Assembly (NCBI RefSeq): GCF_001279725.1
Contig: NZ_LGDE01000448.1
Span: forward strand, 1 to 28,253
Origin: Streptomyces sp. WM4235
GTDB lineage: Bacteria; Actinomycetota; Actinomycetes; Streptomycetales; Streptomycetaceae
Length of the DNA: 28,253 nt
Direction: 5' to 3'
Shown here: in pieces, positions 22,312-28,253 of the stretch
Layout: every line of letters starts with the position of its first letter
Numbering within the stretch: the first letter of the stretch is position 1
Translations under genes and position numbers: made by a program
Notes under the pieces: model-generated
Told to the model about the DNA's origin: nothing
Databases searched by the model: none
What the model saw: only the letters and a program-made list of their open reading frames with translations

Positions 22312-22746
22312 ATGGCGCCCAGGACGACCCGGACGACCATCCGCACGACGGCCACACCGGGCGGAGGCGGACTGACGTTCCCGCAGGTCGCGATCGGCCT
22401 GCAAACCCTGGCCATCTTCTTCCAGGCGGCCACCGCCGGACTGCTGCTGTCCTCGTCCCACGGCGAGGTGTTGCACGGCGTCGGAGCGCGCGTGATGTAC
22501 GGGGCGTCGATGCTGTACGTGCTCGCCGCGATCCTGGCGTGGCGACCGGGCGGCCGCGAGGCCCGCCCCATCCTGTACGCGTCCGGCTTCCTCGCACTCG
22601 CCTCCGTCCAGGTCGTCCTGGGCATCGCGCACGAACCGACGCTGCATGTACCCCTGGGCGTCCTGATGTTCGGCCTCAGCGTATGGGCGCTGTGCCAGGC
22701 CCTGTCCAAAGCCGCGGGCGGGGGTTCACCGCGACCGACCCCGTGA
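22312..22746 (+). CDS. Four-helix membrane protein with paired histidines
   Basis: 144 aa from ATG 22312 behind AGAGGGG. After a Thr/Arg-rich start (1-20) come four hydrophobic helices at about 24-47, 56-77, 86-107 and 111-131. H50 and H55 sit in SSSHGEVLHGVGA at the end of helix 1; H107 and H112 sit in VQVVLGIAHEPTLHVPLG between helices 3 and 4. The QVVLG...LH pattern resembles one four-helix half of CtaA/COX15-type heme A synthase and some cytochrome-b-like bundles, so heme or metal binding is possible; I cannot name the family with confidence. It is divergent from sigJ across 183 bp, so co-regulation is plausible. Confidence 0.72.
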   Translation: MAPRTTRTTIRTTATPGGGGLTFPQVAIGLQTLAIFFQAATAGLLLSSSHGEVLHGVGARVMYGASMLYVLAAILAWRPGGREARPILYASGFLALASVQVVLGIAHEPTLHVPLGVLMFGLSVWALCQALSKAAGGGSPRPTP

Positions 22747-22805
22747 CGCCCACCATGCATCGGGGGCGGCATCACGGGTAGGTGCGACGGACATCAACCA
22801 TCCGT

Positions 22806-22823
22806 GCCGGCGCCCGCGCCGGC
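22806..22823. terminator. Short GC hairpin
   Basis: GCCGGCGC-CC-GCGCCGGC is a perfect 8 bp inverted repeat, 60 nt after the membrane-protein stop and 20 bp before the DUF4232 start. It could end the upstream transcript or fold in the next leader. Confidence 0.4.
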
Positions 22824-22842
22824 CCGACGATCGAGGTGAGTC

Positions 22843-23340
22843 ATGGCGACCTCCGCACGAACAGCGATTCCCGCCCTCCTGGCTGTGGCCGTGGGAGCCA
22901 CGCTGGTGTCCGTCGGTCCGGTGGCCGCCGCCGAGAGGCCGGTACGGGCGAGCACCTGCGCGTCGGGAGACCTGAGCGTGTCCGCCGGGCCGCCGGACGT
23001 CGGAGCCGGGCAACTGTACGTACCGCTGCGCTTCACCAACACCGGCGACCGTCCGTGCACCCTGCTCGGATACCCGGGCGTCAGCGTTCTGAGCGAGGAG
23101 CAGAAGCAGATCGGGAAGCCGGCGGACCGGGACGGGCAGGTGCCCGCCGCCGTCTCCCTCGCCCCCGGGCGCAGCGCCACGGCCGTCCTCCACACGACGA
23201 ACGGACCGATCGGCGGCCCGTGCCTGCCCAAGGGGGCGTTCCTGAAGGTCTACGCGCCCGCCTCCAAGGACGCGGTCCTGCTCAAGACGCCCTTCCAGGT
23301 CTGCTCGAACCGCTTCACGGTCAGCCCGGTCACGCCGTAG
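22843..23340 (+). CDS. Secreted DUF4232 domain protein
   Basis: 165 aa from ATG 22843 behind GAGGTGAG. Signal peptide 1-30 (hydrophobic 9-26, cleavage near VAAAE). The mature part has the DUF4232 pattern: STCASGDLSVSAGPPDVGAG, LYVPLRFTNTGDRPCTLLGY, PGVSVLSE, ATAVLHTTNG, and a C-terminal FQVCSNRFTVSP. Four cysteines (in STCAS, RPCTL, GPCLP, QVCSN) could form two disulfides across an immunoglobulin-like beta sandwich. The function of this family is not established; it is frequent among secreted proteins of Streptomyces. Confidence 0.88.
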   Translation: MATSARTAIPALLAVAVGATLVSVGPVAAAERPVRASTCASGDLSVSAGPPDVGAGQLYVPLRFTNTGDRPCTLLGYPGVSVLSEEQKQIGKPADRDGQVPAAVSLAPGRSATAVLHTTNGPIGGPCLPKGAFLKVYAPASKDAVLLKTPFQVCSNRFTVSPVTP

Positions 23341-23403
23341 CCGTCGCGAATCGTGGCCGGTCGTCGCCACCGTCCGCGGCCGGCCCCGCGCGGCGAGCAG
23401 GGG

Positions 23404-24054
23404 CTACTGCCCGGCGATGAGGGCGGGGAGCGCGCGCATGTCGTGGAAGACGGTGGTACCGGGGCCCTCGAGGCGTTCGGCCGGAGTCAGACCGCCCGCG
23501 TAACCGAAGGCGCGCATGCCGGCCGCACGGGCGGCCTGGACGCCGGGCCGGCTGTCCTCGACCACCACACAGGCGGCGGGATCGACCCCCATGTTCCGGG
23601 CCGCGTACAGGAACAGATCGGGGGCGGGCTTGCCGCGGGCGACTTCGCCGGCGCTGTAGATGCGGCCGGCGAAACGCTCGTACAGGCCGGTCCGGCCCAG
23701 GGTGTGGCGCATCTTGTCGTGCGAGCCGCTGGAGGCCACGCACGTCGGCAGGGTGAGGGCGTCGAGAGCCTCGGGCAGCCCCTCGACGGGGGCGAGATCG
23801 GCGTCCACGGCCTCGCGATGCAGCTGCTCGAACCGCTCCGACCAGATCGCCGCCGTCTCCTCGCCCAGCCGGACGGCAACCTGCTCGCGAATGGAGGCGT
23901 GCGAGCGCCCGATGAAACGGTCGACGACCTCATCGCCGGTGAGGGGCCAGCCCAACTCGGCGCCCAGGGCGACCTGGACACGGGCCGCTATGCGTTCGCT
24001 GTCGACCAGCACACCGTCGCAGTCGAATATGACGAGTTCAATCGGCTTGATCAT
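23404..24054 (-). CDS. HAD family hydrolase (beta-phosphoglucomutase-like phosphatase)
   Basis: 216 aa from ATG 24054, which gives the family start with motif I right at the N-terminus: VIFDCDGVLVDSE (nucleophile D10, general acid D12). Motif II is TCVASSGSH, motif III KPAPDLFLYAA with the conserved Lys, and motif IV VVVEDSRPGVQAARAAGM. The cap at about 18-85 (RIAARV, DRFIGRSHASI) is the helical C1 type found in beta-phosphoglucomutase and phosphoglycolate phosphatase. The substrate is likely a small sugar phosphate or similar. There is no clear ribosome site. It lies downstream of the carotenoid oxygenase but is separated from it by a strong hairpin. Confidence 0.9.
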   Translation of the reverse strand: MIKPIELVIFDCDGVLVDSERIAARVQVALGAELGWPLTGDEVVDRFIGRSHASIREQVAVRLGEETAAIWSERFEQLHREAVDADLAPVEGLPEALDALTLPTCVASSGSHDKMRHTLGRTGLYERFAGRIYSAGEVARGKPAPDLFLYAARNMGVDPAACVVVEDSRPGVQAARAAGMRAFGYAGGLTPAERLEGPGTTVFHDMRALPALIAGQ

Positions 24055-24087
24055 CCCGGCAGGATAGGTGCCCGCCCGATCGGGCGG

Positions 24088-24129
24088 CGGCGCGGCCGCC
24101 CTTCCGATCGGGGAAGGGCGGCCGCGCCG
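24088..24129. terminator. Terminator, perfect 18 bp stem
   Basis: Arms 24088-24105 and 24112-24129 are exact reverse complements (18 bp) with loop GATCGG. It lies 62 nt beyond the carotenoid oxygenase stop (24192, minus strand) and 34 bp before the HAD start, so it should insulate the HAD gene. Confidence 0.88.
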
Positions 24130-24191
24130 TCGGGTCGTACGCCGGAGCGCGCGGCGGAAGCGGGCCGTCCCGTCGCGAACTCCGGATCCGG

Positions 24192-25556
24192 TCAGCCCGC
24201 GAGTTCGGCGGGCCCGCTGTCGGGGACCCAGGAGCCGTGGAGCCCGGCACTCACCCGGTGGGGCAGGTGGACGGTGGCGATCCGGTCGAGACCCGACGCG
24301 TCGAGGACCACCAGTTGCGAGGCGTCCTGCTTGAGGTCGGAGACGACGGTGAGCAGATAGCCGTCGTCCTCGCGCGTGGCTCCGGTGGCGGGAACGAAGA
24401 CGGCTTCGCCGGGCATGCGGGCGTCGCCGACCTGGTGGATGCGACGGGCGCCGGTGGTGCGGTCGTACTTGACCACTCCGTACCCACCGAAGCCCTTCTC
24501 GTCGGGGAAGGAGATGGCGTAGTGGTAGCGGTTCTCGGCGCCCAGGTACTCCTCGTTGAGGGTCGGGAACTCCACCGGCAGATCGTCGATGATCTGCTCG
24601 TCCACGGTGCCGGCCACCATGTCGACCACCCAACGGCGGGTGTAGGAGCGGGCGACGGGTTCACTGCCGCGCCCGGGCGCGCCGATCCACCAGTTCCAGG
24701 AGAGCCGGAAGCCCTCACGGTCCACGGTCGGGCCCTCCAGGACGATGCGGCCCTGGCCGTCCTCGAAGGCATTGGCGACGTGCAGCATGTTGCCCGGCTC
24801 TATGGAGAACCAGCGGACCTTCCGGGCACCGTCCTCCCCACGGGGCATGACACCGATGCGGGCGGGCTGCTGGTCACTCCAGCCGTACGGGATGCCGGAG
24901 TGGTCCGTGGGGTCGAAGGTGACGTTGCCCTCCACGAAGACCACGTGGTGGCGGGTGATGGCGAAGTCGTGCTTGAGCGAGGCGGTCGCCCCCGGGACCT
25001 CGGCGGTGTGGGTGATCTCGCCCTTGGCGTCGGCGACGTAGTGCACGAGGAAGGGCGGGAACGGAGAGGACCCGAAGAAGTGGAGCTCGCCCGTCACGGG
25101 GTCCTCCTTGGGGTGCGCGGTCATCGCCGTCCGCAGCTTGCCGTCGAAGTCGTACGCCCCGACCGTCTCCAGGTCCCGGGTGAGTTCGAAGGGCAGGTTC
25201 GCCTCGCACAGCGCGAGCAGCCGTCCGCCGTGCTCGATGATGTGGGTACCGGCGGCACTGGCCGTCAGGTCGGGTCCCCGCTCCGTCATGTACGGGGCGC
25301 CCTCCAGCGCGGGGGTGTGCACCCAGCGGTTGCGGTACCACTCGGCGCGGCCGTCGCGCAGCCGGATGCCGTGGACCATCCCGCTGCCCTTGAACCAGTG
25401 GGTGGGCGTGACACCGGGCTTGGGGTTGTGGCCGTTGCGGAACAACCGCCCGGTCAGCTCGGTGGGCAGGGTTCCCTCGACTGTGAGGTCGGTGGCCGTG
25501 ACCTCGTTGACGACGGGGGTGAAGTGGCCGGTCAGGTAGGGCTTGTCGACGGTCAT
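24192..25556 (-). CDS. Carotenoid cleavage oxygenase (RPE65/lignostilbene dioxygenase family)
   Basis: 454 aa from ATG 25556 with AAGGAAA upstream. The four iron-ligand histidines of the seven-bladed propeller are visible: H148 (AMTAHPKED), H196 (LKHDFAIT), H259 (MLHVANAFED) and H440 (GLHGSWVP); second-shell glutamates are likely at E264 and nearby. Other family marks are GRLFRNGHNP (37-46), HWFKGSGMVHGI (53-64) and MPGEAVFVPA (381-390). The reaction is O2-dependent cleavage of a conjugated double bond in a carotenoid, apocarotenoid or stilbene. No crt genes are in the window, so the substrate must come from elsewhere. An array of CTGTCC decamers lies 170-230 bp upstream, suggesting dedicated control. 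Confidence 0.93.
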   Translation of the reverse strand: MTVDKPYLTGHFTPVVNEVTATDLTVEGTLPTELTGRLFRNGHNPKPGVTPTHWFKGSGMVHGIRLRDGRAEWYRNRWVHTPALEGAPYMTERGPDLTASAAGTHIIEHGGRLLALCEANLPFELTRDLETVGAYDFDGKLRTAMTAHPKEDPVTGELHFFGSSPFPPFLVHYVADAKGEITHTAEVPGATASLKHDFAITRHHVVFVEGNVTFDPTDHSGIPYGWSDQQPARIGVMPRGEDGARKVRWFSIEPGNMLHVANAFEDGQGRIVLEGPTVDREGFRLSWNWWIGAPGRGSEPVARSYTRRWVVDMVAGTVDEQIIDDLPVEFPTLNEEYLGAENRYHYAISFPDEKGFGGYGVVKYDRTTGARRIHQVGDARMPGEAVFVPATGATREDDGYLLTVVSDLKQDASQLVVLDASGLDRIATVHLPHRVSAGLHGSWVPDSGPAELAG

Positions 25557-25727
25557 GGCAGGGGGTTTCCTTCGGTGGATGTGATGAAACGTCAGGCGGC
25601 GTCACCGAGATGAGGCCGGGCCCGTCGGTTCAGCGTCGGGGCCGCCGCCGCCCGGCCGGCGGCCGGGAGGGGCGCCCCGTCCGTGTGGGGTGGAGGAGGT
25701 TCATGGCGCACAGCCTCCTGCGGGGGG

Positions 25728-25788
25728 CTGTCCACTATCCAGGGCAGCCGGGCGCGCCCACTGTCCACTCCTGTCCGCGCCTGTCCAC
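25728..25788. promoter_or_regulatory. Helically phased decamer array CTGTCCAC upstream of the carotenoid oxygenase
   Basis: CTGTCCAC occurs at 25728-25735, 25761-25768 and 25781-25788, with CTGTCCGC at 25771-25778. The last three are exactly 10 bp apart and the first is 33 bp before them, so all lie on about the same face of the helix. It is noncoding: 43 bp beyond the ATPase stop and 172-232 bp upstream of the oxygenase ATG. The pattern is that of direct-repeat activator sites such as SARP or PhoP boxes. Confidence 0.65.
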
Positions 25789-25830
25789 CCCGGCGCCGCC
25801 GAAGGCGTGCGCGCGCCCTCCCCCCGTTGT

Positions 25831-27837
25831 CTACCGTGACCGGGGGCCGTCGAGCTCCTGCTGCCACAAGGCCTCGCACAGCAGGTCCAGGCCCTGACGC
25901 AGGTGACGCCGGTAGGTGCCGTACGGAAGGCCGAGGCGGCGGGCGGCGGCTTCCTGGGTGGGTGCGCCGGAGAAGTAGCCCGCCGCCAGGGCCTCGCGGG
26001 CGCGCACCCCGCGCGGGTCCTGCGCGAGATCGTCGACGGCTTGGCGCAGCAGAGCGCGCAACTCCGCGACGGGGTCGGCGAAGTCCGCCGCGAGACGGCT
26101 GCGCAGCAGGGCGCAGGCGGCGAAGGCCCCGGCGTCACGCCAGTGCGCCAACGCCTCCCGTACGCCCTGGTCGAACAAGGAACGCGAGATGGGCGACGGT
26201 CCGGGCGAGACCGGCTCCTCGGTGGTCGATATGAAGCTCTGGAGCCACGCCTCCACGGGTATCCGGCGCCAGTCGACGCTGAACAGGCCGTACGTGTACG
26301 CACCGACCCGCGGGCGGGCGCCGGTGTCGGCGAGGGTGCCCTTGACGCGTTCGGCCCAGGTCTCGGCATCCCGGTACACGGCGAAGCCGTAGGCCCGACC
26401 ACGGGCACGGGCCGACTCCGCCTGGGCGCGGGAACTGCTCAGGTCGATGACGCGCGAAGGGACCTGGTAACGCTCGGGGTAGACCGAGAAGCGGCTGACG
26501 CCGATGTGCTGGCCGGGGCTCACCGGCGCGGTGGCCTCGGTGTACCGCCACGCGGCGGCGACGACGGGATCGGTGGCCAGGTCCTCGGGGTCGGCAGGGG
26601 CCGACAGGGCCAGCCGGGCCGTGAACGCCACGATCCGGCCCGTGTTGACGAGACGGTAGACGCTGAAGGCCTGCGGCTGACGCCGCGCCCAGTAGCGGAC
26701 CAGTTCCGCGGAGGCGGGCCCCTCGGTGTCCTCGGCCATGCGCAGCACGGCATCGAGGTCGTCCGGGTGCAGAGGGCGGTCGTGCACCTCGTCCTCGCGG
26801 GACCAGGTGCGCAGCCGGGCCAGGGTCTTCCCTTCCCGAAAGAGGTGGAAGAGTTCGTCTGTGACGGTCCACACCTGCTCCTCGGGTGCCTCGCGCAGGA
26901 GGCGCAGGTACTCGTCGGCCAGGCGCCGGCGCACGGCCTCGAAGGCGTTCGGTGCTCGCCAGCGCAGGTCGGCGGCCAACGTCTCGCGTGCGGCGTCGTG
27001 CGGGTGGAGCCCCCGGTGCGTGGACTCCATGAAGGGGAGGTCCCTCAGCCAGGAGAAGAGCTGATGGGCGTCCTCCTCCGGCAGGACCGCGGTGAGCAGT
27101 TCCTCGGACGTCGAGCGGGCTTGCGCCGCCACCTCCAGGGCGCGACGGTGGGCCGCTGTGGGCACCTCACCGATCAACCCCGCCAACAGGGTGCGCAGGA
27201 CGTCCGCCGAGGGCGCCCAGATGTCCTCCTGTGCGCAGCCGGTCGATCCCGACGCGGCCGCGAGGGACAGGGCCAGCGGATTGCCCCCGGCGAAGCGGAG
27301 TACCGGGTCGCGCAGTTCGGGCCTGATCCGGGCAGCCACCAGCAGACTGAGAGCCTGCTCCTCGGAGAACGGCTCCAGTTCGGTCACGTGCAGGAGCGGG
27401 GACCAGGCGGGGTCGGCGGTCCACTGCGGCTGCGGGGCGTGCCGGCCGGCGAGGACCACCAGCGCGTCGTCGGCGGCACGGGGCAGGAACTGGTGCCACA
27501 GCCGGCTCTCCAGCCACTGGCAGTGCTCGAAGGAGTCCACGAGCAGGACGGTGCCCGGGACCTTCACGAAGGTGTCGGCGGCACGCTCGAAATCGGCGGG
27601 GTCCCGCTCGACGAAACGACCGTCGAGTTCGACGAGCGGCCGGCCCGCCGCACGAGCACGGTCCGCCATCCGCCGCAGCAGCGTCGACTTGCCTATGCCG
27701 CCCGGTCCACACACGTAGAACGCGAACGGCGCCTGTGGATCGCCTGCCAAAGCCGCCTCGAACGTGTGGAGTTGCTCCTCCCGGCCTATGAACGCCCGCT
27801 CCCGCGTCCTGGTCAGTCTCTCTCCTACGGACACCAC
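25831..27837 (-). CDS. STAND/AAA-type ATPase with C-terminal helix-turn-helix, probable transcriptional regulator
   Basis: 668 aa from GTG 27837, chosen because AGGGGA lies 6 nt upstream; GTG 27852 is the alternative. Residues 15-30 are an orthologue-typical FIGREEQLHTFEAAL. Walker A is CGPGGIGKST (43-52), the Walker B region TVLLVDSFEHCQWL at about 98-111, and a sensor-like FAGGNPLALSLAAA near 187-200, all of the STAND/NB-ARC sort seen in MalT- and AfsR-like regulators. A helical, TPR-like middle (about 240-400) and a domain with RVIDLSSSRAQ and YGLFSVDWRRIPVEAWL follow. The last 60 residues, with PTQEAAARRLGLPYGTYRRH, form a sigma-region-4/LuxR-like helix-turn-helix. ATP-controlled transcriptional activation is the likely role. 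The nearest candidate target is the carotenoid oxygenase with its decamer array, immediately downstream. Confidence 0.82.
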   Translation of the reverse strand: MVSVGERLTRTRERAFIGREEQLHTFEAALAGDPQAPFAFYVCGPGGIGKSTLLRRMADRARAAGRPLVELDGRFVERDPADFERAADTFVKVPGTVLLVDSFEHCQWLESRLWHQFLPRAADDALVVLAGRHAPQPQWTADPAWSPLLHVTELEPFSEEQALSLLVAARIRPELRDPVLRFAGGNPLALSLAAASGSTGCAQEDIWAPSADVLRTLLAGLIGEVPTAAHRRALEVAAQARSTSEELLTAVLPEEDAHQLFSWLRDLPFMESTHRGLHPHDAARETLAADLRWRAPNAFEAVRRRLADEYLRLLREAPEEQVWTVTDELFHLFREGKTLARLRTWSREDEVHDRPLHPDDLDAVLRMAEDTEGPASAELVRYWARRQPQAFSVYRLVNTGRIVAFTARLALSAPADPEDLATDPVVAAAWRYTEATAPVSPGQHIGVSRFSVYPERYQVPSRVIDLSSSRAQAESARARGRAYGFAVYRDAETWAERVKGTLADTGARPRVGAYTYGLFSVDWRRIPVEAWLQSFISTTEEPVSPGPSPISRSLFDQGVREALAHWRDAGAFAACALLRSRLAADFADPVAELRALLRQAVDDLAQDPRGVRAREALAAGYFSGAPTQEAAARRLGLPYGTYRRHLRQGLDLLCEALWQQELDGPRSR

Positions 27838-27861
27838 ATCGGCTCCCCTCACCGCGGTCGG

Positions 27862-27883
27862 CCCCGGGCGGAACCGCCCGGGG
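27862..27883. promoter_or_regulatory. 22 bp near-perfect palindrome before the STAND ATPase gene
   Basis: CCCCGGGCGG-AA-CCGCCCGGGG has perfect 10 bp arms and sits 24 bp upstream of the GTG start. It would form a very stable hairpin in the leader or act as an autoregulatory operator. Confidence 0.55.
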
Positions 27884-28189
27884 ATCCTCTTCGGGCCCGC
27901 CGGTCAAGCGAGGCACGAAGGGTGGCGCGCCGGCGCTCCTCGCCGGTCCCGGACGCGGCAAAGAGCGGCCGTTTCACGCCACTTGACGGCTGATTGAAAC
28001 AGAAGGTGCCCGGATATCGGAATGGCGGCCGTGAAAAGTGAATGGGACAGGACGGCGCCGCGGCTCCGGCCGGCCCCCGCCGACCGGGCCGGAGGGCGGT
28101 TCGCACCGGCTGCGCTCGTGGTCGCCCGGCCTCGCGCCACGGGAGGGTGGCCGCTGTGGGCGTACGTACGTGTACGCGGGGGCGGGCCG

Positions 28190-28213
28190 CAGTCGGGCAC
28201 GCAGTCGGGCACG
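28190..28213. repeat. 12 bp direct repeat
   Basis: CAGTCGGGCACG occurs twice in tandem (28190-28201 and 28202-28213), followed by a third TCGGGCAC at 28219-28226. It is at the window edge, so the full array may be longer. Confidence 0.7.
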
Positions 28214-28253
28214 CACGGTCGGGCACTCGGGGTCCGGTACTCGGGGCCGGGGG

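Larger units (their letters stand above)
27838..28253. other. Right-end intergenic region
   Basis: 416 bp without a supported gene; the open frames are Arg/Pro-rich. It contains the palindrome at 27862-27883, a spaced GTTTCA...TGAAAC pair (27972-28001), GCGTAC-gtacgt-GTACGC (28160-28177), and tandem 12 bp repeats at the right edge. It is probably the promoter region of the ATPase gene plus the start of another unit beyond the window. Confidence 0.5.

Noticed and set aside
27849..28226. A 125-codon minus-strand frame at the right edge
   Set aside because: Arg/Pro-rich composition, no family motif and no start signal; it overlaps the probable promoter of the ATPase gene.

Overview
The window is very GC-rich actinomycete DNA, almost certainly from Streptomyces or a close relative. 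The evidence is codon use with G/C in nearly every third position, GTG starts and ATGA/GTGA gene overlaps. Diagnostic families agree: a family 2B (EshA-type) encapsulin beside a 2-methylisoborneol (MIB) synthase, a class F sortase, SigJ, a DUF4916 NUDIX-like protein and small Streptomyces-type secreted proteins. I see no rRNA, tRNA, CRISPR array, IS element or prophage.

Region 1 (1-6003) is the most striking. On the minus strand lies a family 2B encapsulin shell gene with a built-in cyclic-nucleotide-binding domain. It is followed by the 5' end of its terpene-cyclase cargo gene (MIB synthase), cut by the left edge of the window. Divergent from these, after a 596 bp intergenic stretch, is a translationally coupled three-gene operon. 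It encodes a response regulator/glutaredoxin-like/thioredoxin-reductase-like fusion that lacks the redox cysteines, a soluble histidine kinase with its own cyclic-nucleotide-binding domain, and a UBP-type zinc-finger protein. It looks like a self-contained two-component system whose output is a flavoprotein rather than a DNA-binding domain.

Region 2 (6049-9651) holds a perfect hairpin terminator, a small secreted four-cysteine protein, a stand-alone TOPRIM protein, a GNAT acetyltransferase and a YbdK-type carboxylate-amine ligase. Region 3 (9652-13333) is accessory in character, with long gene-poor stretches. It contains tandem repeats, a secreted 11-fold pentapeptide-repeat miniprotein, a secreted Asp/Gly/Trp-rich miniprotein, a DUF4916 protein, a probable pseudogene split by an in-frame TGA, and an unusual ORF that I read as a decayed ribosome-inactivating protein (RNA N-glycosidase) lacking the catalytic Arg and the C-terminal part.

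Region 4 (13334-14916) is a two-gene surface cassette: a CHRD-like secreted protein with a perfect EF-hand loop and a non-LPXTG sorting signal, overlapping a class F sortase that carries a lipobox. It closes with a perfect 20 bp hairpin. Region 5 (15032-23340) is a run of single metabolic and regulatory genes: O-methyltransferase, epoxide-hydrolase-type alpha/beta hydrolase, a divergent TetR/FAD-monooxygenase pair around a perfect 19 bp palindrome, an N-terminally truncated NAD-dependent epimerase, a membrane-anchored glutaredoxin-like protein, a VOC protein, SigJ, a four-helix membrane protein and a DUF4232 secreted protein. Region 6 (23404-27837) is entirely minus strand: a HAD phosphatase, a carotenoid cleavage oxygenase and a STAND/AAA ATPase with a C-terminal helix-turn-helix. 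Between the last two lies an array of CTGTCC-type decamers on helical phasing. The right 416 bp holds no convincing gene.
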